Positions 35,021 through 43,276 of a DNA stretch of 64,000 nucleotides are shown in pieces. The DNA comes from JAMOAW01 sp039908535 (GTDB taxonomy: Bacteria > Pseudomonadota > Magnetococcia > Magnetococcales > JADFZT01): contig JAMOAW010000001.1 in the NCBI GenBank assembly GCA_039908535.1, positions 59,299-123,298 of the forward strand. Reading direction: 5' to 3'. The notes beneath the pieces were generated by a model. It saw only the letters and a list, made by a program, of their open reading frames with translations. It ran no database searches and was not told the origin of the DNA. Within the stretch, counting starts at the first letter, position 1, and every line of letters starts with the position of its first letter. The position numbers were made by a program, and so were the translations under genes.

Positions 35021-36163
35021 ATGTCTGAAGAGATATATGCCATTGGACTGCTTTCTGGCACCTCCGCCGATGCCATTGATGCTGTTTTAGTACAAACCGA
35101 CGGTCTCTCGCCTCCCAAGGTACGGATAGCCACCACAACTCCTTTAGAAGAACAGATTCGGCAAGAGATTTTTAACCTTTATGAACCCGCACCAGGAGAG
35201 TTGGATCGTTTAGGGGCGTTGGACCGTCATCTAGGGGAACTCTTTGCCCAAGCGGCATTACATCTCTGTCATCAGGCCAACCTGCGCCCAGACCAAGTGC
35301 ACGTCATTGGTAGCCATGGCCAAACCGTGCGCCACCGACCACCAATTTTTACCCTCCAAATAGGCAATCCCTTTATTATTTCAGCACGGACAGGCATTCC
35401 CACCGTCGCCAATTTTCGTTTGGCCGATATGGCACGTGGCGGGGATGGTGCCCCCCTCACCCCTCTTTTTCATCACTGTTTATTTGCTCGCCCAGGACAA
35501 CGAGTGGGGGTGCTCAATTTGGGTGGCATTGCCAATTTAACAATCTTACCAGATGATCAAAAAGGATTATTACTAGGCGGCGATACCGGACCTGCCAATA
35601 CCTTGCTTGATCTATTGGCACAACAGGTGAGCCATGGAGAACAACAGTGTGATATGAATGGCGCAGAAGCGGCGCGTGGCAAGGTTCATAAAGCGGCTTT
35701 GGATTGGTTGATGGACCACCCCTTTATAAAACAACCTCTGCCCAAATCTACAGGACGCGAGGTGTTTGGAGCCTCTTATTTAGCGCAATTTTTGACCCAT
35801 TTTGCCTGGCTGTCGGTTGCCGATTTATTTGCAACATTGACGCAATTTACCGTCTCTTCCGTGCTTTCAGCTCTAAAAGATCAAGTAGTTTTGGATCAAT
35901 TAATCCTCTGTGGAGGAGGCGCAAAAAATGCACATATGGTGACGCTCTTGCAGCAAGGATTACCTTCAACACAGGTCATCCCAAGCAATGTCATAGGAAT
36001 TGATTCGGATAGCTTAGAGAGTCAAGCCTTCGCTTGGTTTGCCGTGCGCACGTTGCGAGGCTTGACCTCCTCGTTGCCCCGCGCCACTGGGGCAACAATG
36101 GAGGCGGTCTTAGGGGCGATTCATCCAGTCACAAAGATCCCCCAAACCACCTCTTTTTTATAA
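35021..36163 (+). CDS. anmK: Anhydro-N-acetylmuramic acid kinase
   Basis: 380 residues. GLLSGTSADAIDAVLVQ (phosphate loop), GSHGQTVRHRPP, NLGGIANLTILP, GGDTGPANTLLD and CGGGAKNAHMV are the family motifs. It phosphorylates and opens 1,6-anhydroMurNAc during peptidoglycan recycling. It overlaps the convergent S24 repressor gene by 6 bases. Confidence 0.93.
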   Translation: MSEEIYAIGLLSGTSADAIDAVLVQTDGLSPPKVRIATTTPLEEQIRQEIFNLYEPAPGELDRLGALDRHLGELFAQAALHLCHQANLRPDQVHVIGSHGQTVRHRPPIFTLQIGNPFIISARTGIPTVANFRLADMARGGDGAPLTPLFHHCLFARPGQRVGVLNLGGIANLTILPDDQKGLLLGGDTGPANTLLDLLAQQVSHGEQQCDMNGAEAARGKVHKAALDWLMDHPFIKQPLPKSTGREVFGASYLAQFLTHFAWLSVADLFATLTQFTVSSVLSALKDQVVLDQLILCGGGAKNAHMVTLLQQGLPSTQVIPSNVIGIDSDSLESQAFAWFAVRTLRGLTSSLPRATGATMEAVLGAIHPVTKIPQTTSFL

Positions 36164-36868
36164 ACGTTTTCCAGACCATACCGCTCTGCCAACGATTTGC
36201 AATTTTCCCGCCAGCGTATCGGCAGGCACAACGAGTTTTTCATAAACAGGATTATCGCTTTTGATATGAATGGTTCCATCAAAGCCGCGCTGCATCCGTT
36301 TGGCAATCAAAAAATCATCACGCCGAATGACATAAATGGCATCGTTGCGCACATCCCGTTCCCGCAGATCAAGCAACAACAAATTGCCCTCTTGCAGGGT
36401 TGGTTCCATGCTATCTCCTTTAACCTCCACCAAGGCCAATTGGTTGGGATCCAATCCCATCACCCCTTTAATCCAATCGGCTTTAAAAGCCAAAGGCTCT
36501 TTTAAATTTTCCGAATCAAGCATAAGCCCTGTTTTGACCGTTGATTCGAGTCTAGGCACCAGAATATAGCCCTTATGAATCAAATAGGGACTTCCAACCT
36601 CTTCGATGGACATGACAAAGCTAGCATGGTCGCCCTCCTCGTAGACACGCGGCGGTCCGCGTCCTGTCAAAAGCCAATTCACAGAGACATTTGTGTGACT
36701 GGCGATTTTGATCAACGTACTGGTTTGCGGTATGGCCCCCTTATTTAAAATGCCACTGAAAGTGGATTTCTGAATACCCGCTTTTTGCGCCCAGACATAA
36801 GGGAGTTCCATACCGATCACACGAAGAAGCCGTTCCCTCAAGCCGGGAGATGCTGATTCGGTTTTCAT
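36158..36868 (-). CDS. CI/LexA-like phage repressor (HTH plus S24 peptidase)
   Basis: 236 residues. The N-terminal HTH is about 5-70 (WAQKAGIQKSTFSGILNKGAIPQ, TLIKIASHTNVSVNWLLTG). The S24 domain follows with VKGDSMEPTL (nucleophile Ser) and VIRRDDFLIAKRMQ (catalytic Lys), and a cleavage site is expected between. It diverges from the Mu-like Gam and Mor genes across a 250-base regulatory region with repeated TTTACGAA sites, so it is probably their repressor, relieved by SOS-type self-cleavage. Confidence 0.85.
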   Translation of the reverse strand: MKTESASPGLRERLLRVIGMELPYVWAQKAGIQKSTFSGILNKGAIPQTSTLIKIASHTNVSVNWLLTGRGPPRVYEEGDHASFVMSIEEVGSPYLIHKGYILVPRLESTVKTGLMLDSENLKEPLAFKADWIKGVMGLDPNQLALVEVKGDSMEPTLQEGNLLLLDLRERDVRNDAIYVIRRDDFLIAKRMQRGFDGTIHIKSDNPVYEKLVVPADTLAGKLQIVGRAVWSGKRL

Positions 36869-37121
36869 AACTTTCCTTTGATAAAATAATTTTTACGAAC
36901 CATAAATAGACAAATTTACGAATTAGTTTGGTTATTAATGAACAAATCGACAAAATAAACGTCTTAATATGAAAAATTTCTTGACATTTACGAACTAAAA
37001 ACCGAACATATTTAATAAAACCGAACTAAGCAACCGAACCAATAAAAACATCCTAACCGGGAAAAGAAGACAGTGTCAAAATTAATCCTTATCAGAAGGG
37101 AATGAGCAGGAGATGAAAACC
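36869..37121. promoter_or_regulatory. Divergent operator-promoter region of Mu-like remnant
   Basis: TTTACGAA occurs at 36893, 36915 and 36988, and AACCGAAC-like half sites at about 37003, 37020 and 37032. The third site falls in the spacer behind TTGACA (36981-36986) with an AT-rich -10 region near 37004-37012, pointing right towards gam. A repressor bound there would block that promoter. AT-rich throughout. Confidence 0.5.
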
Positions 37122-37664
37122 ATGATAAAACGTAACCAAGTCAATCCAGAACATCTCATCATCGTTCGAGATTTAAATCATGCCAATGCCATACTCGGAG
37201 AAATTGCCGGGCTAAAAAGAAAAATCAGCGCCATCGAAGCAGACATGAACACCAGTATCGAACGAATAAAAACGGCCGCAGAAGCCTTCGCCTCCCCACG
37301 TCGCATCCGCCTGGAAGCTCTCGCAAATGGACTCGCCGCTTTTGCCGAATATCACAAAACAGAAATGTTTACCCATCGCCGAAGCATTCCGCTTAATTTT
37401 GGGGTTATCGGTTTTCGACGTGCCAATGAAATAAAACCCAAACCCAGCATCAAATGGTTAGATGTTTTACAAAAATTAAAAGAACTCGGTTTGTTCTCAG
37501 CCATTCGCCAACGCGAAGAGATCAATAAAGACGCATTGCGCCATTGGTCTGAAGAACAGTTGGATCAAATCGGTGCCCAAAGATTGGAAAAAGATCAGTT
37601 CTGGTACGAAATAAAAGAAGAAATTCTCATCAATGAAACATCTCTTAACCGCATGATAGGATAA
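37122..37664 (+). CDS. Mu Gam-like host-nuclease inhibitor
   Basis: 180 residues. AGGAG lies 9 bases before ATG 37122; ATG 37113 has no spacing. The sequence has a long N-terminal helix (NHANAILGEIAGLKRKISAI) and the conserved middle SIPLNFGVIGFRRANEIKP and IKWLDVLQKLKELGL of Mu Gam-type proteins, which bind DNA ends and shield them from nucleases. The next gene, Mor, starts 4 bases after its stop. No Mu transposase A or B is next to it. Confidence 0.8.
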   Translation: MIKRNQVNPEHLIIVRDLNHANAILGEIAGLKRKISAIEADMNTSIERIKTAAEAFASPRRIRLEALANGLAAFAEYHKTEMFTHRRSIPLNFGVIGFRRANEIKPKPSIKWLDVLQKLKELGLFSAIRQREEINKDALRHWSEEQLDQIGAQRLEKDQFWYEIKEEILINETSLNRMIG

Positions 37665-37668
37665 CATT

Positions 37669-38037
37669 ATGAACACACAGTTTGAAATTAAAGAAAACGA
37701 TCTACCCGATTCCCTCCAAGAGATCAAAGAGATTATCGGCATGGAGGGGGCCTTGACTTTAGTCCAACGTTGCGGAGGAACAAGATTATTTGTCCCTAAA
37801 AAAATTAATGCGCAACATAAATTAGTCGAACTCTTAGGTTTTGAGCGCGCCAGAAGACTCTGCTTGCATTTTGGCGGAGAGACTTTATTAATTGTACGCG
37901 CAGCCAAAGCCAAAAGATTGGCACGCAACCGCGAAATTATTCGCCTTTATGATGATGGCGGCTCAGTTCGCAATTTGGCCAAAGAATTTAATTTAACCGA
38001 ACGGGCCATCTATTCCGTACTCTCATGCACCTGTTAA
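37669..38037 (+). CDS. Mor/C-family transcription activator (Mu-like)
   Basis: 122 residues. LPDSLQEIKEIIGMEGALTL, GTRLFVPKK, ELLGFERARRLCLHFGGETL and a C-terminal HTH (GGSVRNLAKEFNLTERAIYSVL) match Mu Mor, the middle-phase activator. Gam and Mor directly adjoin and share the S24-controlled region. Without structural genes this is either a domesticated control module or a deletion remnant of a transposable phage. Confidence 0.85.
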   Translation: MNTQFEIKENDLPDSLQEIKEIIGMEGALTLVQRCGGTRLFVPKKINAQHKLVELLGFERARRLCLHFGGETLLIVRAAKAKRLARNREIIRLYDDGGSVRNLAKEFNLTERAIYSVLSCTC

Positions 38038-38132
38038 CAGACAAATCAAAAGACAAAAAACGATCAACAATGTCGGCATGGGCTTGAACCACGCGTTCAG
38101 GCCCATCCTGAATGATTCAACAAAATTTAAAT

Positions 38133-38792
38133 TCACTGGGCCTTGCGAAGGGATTGCTCGATTTTATCGGACATCGAAGAAATTTCACTGATCACGCGAT
38201 CAATGTCCCCGGCCAAATCACGTGCCACCCGCGCCGTGCTTTTCACCTCACCGGCCACTACCGCAAATCCTTTGCCAAACTCACCAGCCCGCGACGCTTG
38301 AATACCGGCATTAATAGCCAACACTTCCAGTTCATTGGAGATTTTTTCAATCACATGTAAGGTTTTTGAAACATCACGCGTATTGCGATCAATCTCACGC
38401 CGAACCTCGGAAAGATCCTCGAACACCTGGGTATTGGTTACCCCTTGCTGTTCACTCAACACTTTATAGGTCAACAAAGCCGCTTCGCTCGGCATGATCT
38501 GGGTAGGTGCTGACACCCCAGACAAAATCTCCCGCACCTGCGCCGAGCCTACTGCATCAATAATAAGATCCACATGATGATTTTTTAAAGCCGCTTCCAG
38601 GTTAGTAAGCGTTTTGACCCCCATTTTTTTGGCTTTTTTAATGCCAACAGCCTCAGAGTCATTATCGACCATAAAGACCAGTTCAACGTAAGAGCTCTTG
38701 GCAAAAAACTGCAACAATTCACCTCCCCGCTCTCCACCGCCGACAATGCCGACTTTTTTTCTTTCCGCTTTGGTATCTTTACTTGCGACCAT
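38133..38792 (-). CDS. NAD(P)-binding Rossmann domain fused to MCP signalling domain
   Basis: 219 residues from ATG 38792 (GGGAG 8 bases upstream); a longer frame from 38873 gives poor sequence. Residues 10-125 form a Rossmann-like domain (KVGIVGGGERGGELLQFF, VFMVDNDSEAVG, HVDLIIDAVGS). Residues about 140-219 match the methyl-accepting signalling hairpin (ELEVLAINAGIQASRAGE, FGKGFAVVAGEVKSTARVA). No membrane segment is present. It is a soluble chemoreceptor-like protein, probably sensing dinucleotide or metabolite state. The signalling part is short, with about 80 residues. Confidence 0.8.
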   Translation of the reverse strand: MVASKDTKAERKKVGIVGGGERGGELLQFFAKSSYVELVFMVDNDSEAVGIKKAKKMGVKTLTNLEAALKNHHVDLIIDAVGSAQVREILSGVSAPTQIMPSEAALLTYKVLSEQQGVTNTQVFEDLSEVRREIDRNTRDVSKTLHVIEKISNELEVLAINAGIQASRAGEFGKGFAVVAGEVKSTARVARDLAGDIDRVISEISSMSDKIEQSLRKAQ

Positions 38793-38931
38793 TCTTATTT
38801 TCTCCCGGCTTGACCTTATTGGCCCAGTGGATAAACATGCCTTCATACTCTCGGCGGTTATCCTCGTTAACAAACGGCTTGATAAAAATTTTTTATGACC
38901 ACCTTTTAATCATAAAATTGGAGATACATCT

Positions 38932-39089
38932 ATGTATCGGAAAAATAAAAATCAAGACCTTGGGGGGCGGAGAACCGCCCCCCAATCCCCCCACCCTTTT
39001 CTTTTAATACTTAAAAAAAAGAGGGGGTCTTGGGGATTCATCCCCCAGGGTTTTGATTTTGACTTTTTTGCCCGCAGGGCACCATGTTC
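38932..39089 (+). repeat. Hairpin repeat family A, copy 14 (near consensus)
   Basis: All parts are present: hairpin 1 with an 11-bp stem and AGAA loop, hairpin 2 CCACCCTTTTC...AAAGAGGGGG, hairpin 3, and TGCCCGCAGGGCA. A good reference copy. 39090-39310 behind it holds nothing recognisable. Confidence 0.95.
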
Positions 39090-39312
39090 AAAAAAAAGCA
39101 CCATGTCACAATTGCGCCATCTTCATATTTACTGCAATGCAGGATAACACAAGAACAGCCAAATTTTCACCGAAAAAAATTTGACTAATGAGCAATCTTT
39201 CGAGCATCGCCACCCAGTTAATTCGCTTTTTTTTCTCCTTGCACTTTCATGAAAAATAATACACTTTTTATGCAATTGATATATTTGATTCATCACAAGT
39301 TTATTGATCTTC

Positions 39313-39330
39313 TTGGTGTGTTTTTTGCAT
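39313..39330 (+). promoter_or_regulatory. Candidate sigma-54 promoter for GAF gene
   Basis: TTGGTGTGTTTTTTGCAT has GG-N10-GC spacing and TTGCA at -12. The start codon of the GAF gene is about 57 bases downstream. Confidence 0.35.
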
Positions 39331-39386
39331 AGAAATCTCAAATATATCTTCTTCAAATTAAATCTCCCCCCTATGGAGAAGAGAGC

Positions 39387-39959
39387 ATGACCGAAACATC
39401 TTATATGCAAGAAACATTACAAAATTTAAAAAAATTAGTTCACCCCACATCAGATATAAACGATTGTAATAGTATACTAAATAATTTCGTAAAAGAACTA
39501 CCAGATCTCATAAATTCTGAACGCGCAAGCATTTTTATTCATGATCCATTTAATCAACGCGCTTGGCTACAATCTGGGACAGGCCTTATTGAAAAAGAGT
39601 TAGATATTCCCTTACGCGGTTCTATAACTGGTGAGGTTATATTTTCCAAAAAATATTTAATTATTAACGACATGTCTACAAGAGAAGGAATACACAAAGC
39701 CGTTGACTTAATGACCGGATTTTCCACCAAAAGCGTGCTCTGTGTGCCTATTTTAAGTCAATCAGGATCGGTTCGAGGAACATTGCAAGCTCTAAATAAA
39801 AAAAATGGTGATATTTTTATTGAAAAAGACCGTATTTTACTTGAACAAATCGCCGCTATGCTTCATGGACCAGTTCGTGTTATTTTTAATGCGCAAAGAG
39901 AAAAAACAGTCCGATCAAAAGGATGGCGAGAACGAATTCAAAATTTCTTGCCTTTCTAA
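39387..39959 (+). CDS. Stand-alone GAF-domain protein
   Basis: 190 residues with GGAGAAGAGAG just upstream. GAF motifs: LINSERASIFIHDPFNQRAW, LDIPLRGSITGEVIFSKKYLIIND, STKSVLCVPIL and GTLQALNKKNG, then a long C-terminal helix. There is no output domain. It is a small-molecule sensor or scaffold, possibly acting with the next gene (40037), from which it is separated by a terminator-like hairpin. Confidence 0.8.
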   Translation: MTETSYMQETLQNLKKLVHPTSDINDCNSILNNFVKELPDLINSERASIFIHDPFNQRAWLQSGTGLIEKELDIPLRGSITGEVIFSKKYLIINDMSTREGIHKAVDLMTGFSTKSVLCVPILSQSGSVRGTLQALNKKNGDIFIEKDRILLEQIAAMLHGPVRVIFNAQREKTVRSKGWRERIQNFLPF

Positions 39960-39973
39960 ATAAAATTATTCAT

Positions 39974-40008
39974 AAAACGGATATTTAAACAAACCGTTTT
40001 TTTTATTT
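39974..40008 (+). terminator. Probable Rho-independent terminator of GAF gene
   Basis: AAAACGG and CCGTTTT pair over a 13-base loop and run into TTTTTTTTATTT. Confidence 0.5.
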
Positions 40009-40036
40009 ATATCGGCATTCAAACAGGAAACAACGT

Positions 40037-40993
40037 ATGAACGATTTACAACACAATGGCCGAAAAATACTCTTTTGTCTGACACAATCTGATTTCGATC
40101 TCCTCCATGAGTTAACACCGCTCCTACAAAACAAGATAGGACAACTCATGACACGCTTACAACAACGCCTCCTCTCCCATCCACAGACAATACCAATTGC
40201 CAAAAATCTCCCGGCTATGCAAACATGGGAAGCTTGGCTGCAAGACCATTTAGCACATCTCATAACAGGACAAACCTCCCTGGAGGCTCATCTCCAAATG
40301 GTCGACCTATTGCAACGTCTTCACATTCCCCTTTGGTGTCATTTGGTTGCCCTGGATACGCTGCGCACCCTACTAAAAGAGGAATTAGCAAACATTGATC
40401 ACAAAGAGACCGCGCAACTCGCCCTTGAAAAAATATGGTTATTCGAGGCCCATCTTTTATACGAAGTTGGAATACACTCTTCACACGCCGAAGAGGTTCA
40501 ACAAGATCTCCATTCCAGCAATCATTGTGAAATCACCTCAGAATCAACCTACCAAGAATTACTCAAAAAAATGCTCTCTCAAGCAAAAAGATATGCCGAA
40601 CCTCTCACCAGTGCCGCCCTGGCCCTGCACAAAAATGCCGATCAAAGCTCCCCATTTGAAGAACATCTATGGGCTCTCACCCAGCAATCTCTACAAGAAA
40701 CCCTGCGCAACGAGGATGTCATCAGCAACATTACCCAAGATACATTTTTGCTGTTTTTACCAAAAACAGCTGAAGAACAAGCCTTGAAACTCATTCGCCG
40801 ATTGATCAAAACTTTCAAAGCCAAAACAGAAAATAGACATTTCTTTTGCATGAGCTTGGTTCAAACAGGCCCAAAATTATTCTTACCCCAAGAAGAGTTA
40901 TTGATAAACTTACACTCTGGCTTAAAAACCGCTCAAACCCATGCTCAACGCTCCCCTGGCTTTTATATACAACGCCATGAACAATCCATATAA
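40037..40993 (+). CDS. Globin-sensor-like plus degenerate GGDEF-like protein
   Basis: 318 residues. The N-terminal 150 residues are helical and resemble protoglobin sensor domains of diguanylate cyclases (TWEAWLQDHLAHLITGQ, LLQRLHIPLWCHLVALDTLRTLL), but where these have G-R-x-H-x-x-I-G-L the sequence is MVDLLQRLHIPL and no heme-ligating His is in place. The C-terminal half has the layout of GGDEF domains (LTQQSLQETLRNEDVISNIT, FLLFLPKTAEEQALKLIRRL), with NITQDTF where G-G-D-E-F should be. Probably inactive as a cyclase. Confidence in the fold is moderate; function unknown. Confidence 0.45.
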   Translation: MNDLQHNGRKILFCLTQSDFDLLHELTPLLQNKIGQLMTRLQQRLLSHPQTIPIAKNLPAMQTWEAWLQDHLAHLITGQTSLEAHLQMVDLLQRLHIPLWCHLVALDTLRTLLKEELANIDHKETAQLALEKIWLFEAHLLYEVGIHSSHAEEVQQDLHSSNHCEITSESTYQELLKKMLSQAKRYAEPLTSAALALHKNADQSSPFEEHLWALTQQSLQETLRNEDVISNITQDTFLLFLPKTAEEQALKLIRRLIKTFKAKTENRHFFCMSLVQTGPKLFLPQEELLINLHSGLKTAQTHAQRSPGFYIQRHEQSI

Positions 40994-41029
40994 CTGAACA
41001 ATACCCTGTGGACAAAAAAAATAGTACTA

Positions 41030-41045
41030 CCACATTTAAATGTGG
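41030..41045. repeat. 16-bp perfect palindrome
   Basis: CCACATTTAAATGTGG lies in the short gap between convergent genes, next to a shortened family A copy. No T-run follows. Confidence 0.5.
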
Positions 41046-41061
41046 CGATTAACGAATGCCT

Positions 41062-41138
41062 GAACAAAAAGCAAAGTCAAGACCTTGGGGATTGCATCCC
41101 CAAGGGTTTGGCCTTTGATTTTTTGCCCGCAGGGCATG
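41062..41138 (+). repeat. Hairpin repeat family A, copy 15 (short, one hairpin)
   Basis: GACCTTGGGGATTGCATCCC then CAAGG is a single fused hairpin (hairpins 1 and 2 deleted), followed by the normal GCCCGCAGGGCATGAG end. Its right end touches the GT2 gene's stop. Confidence 0.8.
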
Positions 41139-41142
41139 AGGG

Positions 41143-42078
41143 TCATTCATGTGAATCCCGTTCTTTAGTTTCCACAATCAAATGGGCCAAAACGCCAAAA
41201 AATAGAGTCTGGATACCAAATAAAACCAATCCCAAAACCAAATTGGCATGTTGAATCGGTTTGGTATAGATGCCTTGATACCATTGCCAAATTTCCCAGA
41301 TAAACAAAAACGAACCAACACCCAAAAAACTAAATCCAATAGGTGCAAACACCTTAAGGGGACGAACCGAGATCAAAACCATAAAAATTTGTGGCAATAC
41401 CTTAAACGGATATTTAAATGAAATAAAAGAGCGCCCCGTCAACCGTTGCCGAAAGGTGACGGAAACATGAGCAAAACGCATCCCCTTGCGATAGGCGTCG
41501 ATCAAAATTTGTTGGGTATAGTTATAATCTCCAGGTAAATAAAAATTTTTCAAATAATATCCATTCACGGCCAAAATTCCAGGCTGGCTATCGCGAATCG
41601 GCCACTTGGTCAACCAGCGCATCAGACCGGTAAACACCAAATTACCCAAACGCCGAATCGGCGGCATGCGGTATTCAATGCGATCAAACCGACTGCCATA
41701 CACCACATCGGCTTCGTTATCCAAAATAGGTTGAATGAGTGGCAAAAGATCCTTAGGTTCGTGTTGCAAATCGGCATCGAATTTGATAACGATGTGCGCG
41801 CCATCCGCACGGGCGGATTTCAGCCCAGTTCGAATCGCAGCCCCCAACCCCTGATTGCGTCGATGGCTGATCACACGATCCGCGCCTGCCTCTTCGGCAC
41901 TCTTTTGCGTTTGATCTTGGGAGCCATCGTTGATAACATAAACAAGCATGTTCATGCCCCGTATGGCAAAGGCCTCCTGCTGAGACTTTACAGCGGTCAC
42001 GGTCCGACCAATAATCTCTCCCTCATTAAAAGCCGGTATAATCACAATGACGGTTTTAATCATGCTATTTGTATCCAT
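41143..42078 (-). CDS. Membrane-anchored GT2 glycosyltransferase (dolichyl-phosphate-mannose-synthase-like)
   Basis: 311 residues, GGAGGGGG upstream. VIIPAFNEGEIIGRTV, NDGSQDQT, FDADLQHEP (D-x-D metal site) and a QPGILAVNGY acceptor segment. Two C-terminal membrane helices (about 235-255 and 275-300). It likely transfers a sugar to a polyprenyl carrier. Starts 16 bases after the deacetylase-like gene and forms an operon with it. Confidence 0.9.
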   Translation of the reverse strand: MDTNSMIKTVIVIIPAFNEGEIIGRTVTAVKSQQEAFAIRGMNMLVYVINDGSQDQTQKSAEEAGADRVISHRRNQGLGAAIRTGLKSARADGAHIVIKFDADLQHEPKDLLPLIQPILDNEADVVYGSRFDRIEYRMPPIRRLGNLVFTGLMRWLTKWPIRDSQPGILAVNGYYLKNFYLPGDYNYTQQILIDAYRKGMRFAHVSVTFRQRLTGRSFISFKYPFKVLPQIFMVLISVRPLKVFAPIGFSFLGVGSFLFIWEIWQWYQGIYTKPIQHANLVLGLVLFGIQTLFFGVLAHLIVETKERDSHE

Positions 42079-42094
42079 TTAAAGCCCCCTCCAT

Positions 42095-43132
42095 TTAAAA
42101 CAAAGCTGTTGATATCACCCTTGGGCCTTCCAAAAAGGCTTTAATCTCGAAAGGGGTCATGACTTGACCACCAAGATGGTTACAAAAAAAATCTAAATAG
42201 CCTTCTAAGCGGTGCAAAAAATATTTTAAATCTATGGCATCCTGAACATATGGCGTACAACCCGGTTTAAGAGAAGGAGAATGATAACTCAAGGTAAACA
42301 CCCCTACCCCATCTTGCAAAAGGGCATACGTCAAACGTTGCATCTCCTCTAAAGTGTGCCCCTCTGGGGATAAACGCACCCTTTCCAGTGCACCCAAACG
42401 GGAGAGTATCCCTAAACCACGCATCCTTTGCATCCAAGGAGCACTGGCCATAGAGTAAATCTTTTGCCCCTGCCAACGCAAGAAACCAACAAAACCACCG
42501 CTGGTCGGAAGGCACAAAAGCCGATTTTTCTCCCCACCCCTTCCAAACCAAAAGGGATGCGGCGTAAAAAAGGAAAAATCTGGACCACCAACAGAGCGAA
42601 AATCAAAAGGAGGCATAGGCGAAAGGTCTATACAATATCCAAGATATTCCAAAATATCTTCAGTATGCGGACCACGGCCATAACGACCAGCCTTGTAAAT
42701 GAGAGGTCGCTGACCAAAAACCTGTTGAATTTTCCCGGTCAGATGGGCCAATTTGGCCAGTTCCAGATCGGCATCTAAATTCCCTGGAAAGGCGTTCTGA
42801 GACGACAGCTCTTCGTGAAAGGGTGGCGAAACCCAAGGATGCAGGTGGGTTCCGATCACCGCCCGATCACCAGTGACCAGCTTTAACAATGGCATAAATC
42901 CCATCTCTTGATGAACAATTGGGTAATCTACAACATAAACAGGTTTAATCCCAAAAGAGTCGCAAATCTCCTGACCACGTTCAATTTCTTGCATTGCGGT
43001 AACCGCAATCGCCTCCCGCGCAAAGGGTTTATTCCAATCAAACTCCTCTTCGGTATCCACCACAACCATTAATATAGGCGGCGTATTGGAAGGATGGTGA
43101 ATCGGAGCTGCGGATACGCATTTTTTTTCCAC
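42095..43132 (-). CDS. Polysaccharide-deacetylase-like protein (WalW type)
   Basis: 345 residues, start GTG 43132. The sequence has the NodB-like fold start ILMVVVDTEEEFDWNKPF, where DTEEEF takes the usual D-D motif place, VIGTHLHPWVSPPF (H-x-H-x-W metal ligands) and KAGRYGRG. Related WalW proteins are encoded in polysaccharide clusters. It is the first gene with the GT2 gene. The catalytic Asp/His may be complete, but activity is not proven. Confidence 0.8.
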   Translation of the reverse strand: MEKKCVSAAPIHHPSNTPPILMVVVDTEEEFDWNKPFAREAIAVTAMQEIERGQEICDSFGIKPVYVVDYPIVHQEMGFMPLLKLVTGDRAVIGTHLHPWVSPPFHEELSSQNAFPGNLDADLELAKLAHLTGKIQQVFGQRPLIYKAGRYGRGPHTEDILEYLGYCIDLSPMPPFDFRSVGGPDFSFFTPHPFWFGRGGEKNRLLCLPTSGGFVGFLRWQGQKIYSMASAPWMQRMRGLGILSRLGALERVRLSPEGHTLEEMQRLTYALLQDGVGVFTLSYHSPSLKPGCTPYVQDAIDLKYFLHRLEGYLDFFCNHLGGQVMTPFEIKAFLEGPRVISTALF

Positions 43133-43160
43133 GGGGATCTCAATAAAAAAGGGTAAAAAA

Positions 43161-43276
43161 GAACATGGTGCCCTGCGGGCAAAAAAGTCAAAATCAAAAC
43201 CCTGGGGGATGAATCCCCCAGACCCCCTCTTTTTTTTAAGTATTAAAAGAAAAGGGTGGGGGGATTGGGGGGCGGT
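43161..43276 (-). repeat. Hairpin repeat family A, copy 16, truncated in the yggS start
   Basis: The left part is intact from GAACATGGTGCCCTGCGGGC; the unit breaks off inside hairpin 1 (GGGGGGCGGTTCT) where yggS coding sequence begins. The start codon of yggS (GTG 43256, or TTG 43265) lies in the repeat. Confidence 0.9.

Noticed and set aside
38080..38104. GGGCTTGAAC/GTTCAGGCCC hairpin after mor as a terminator
   Set aside because: The stem has a mismatch and no T-run follows.
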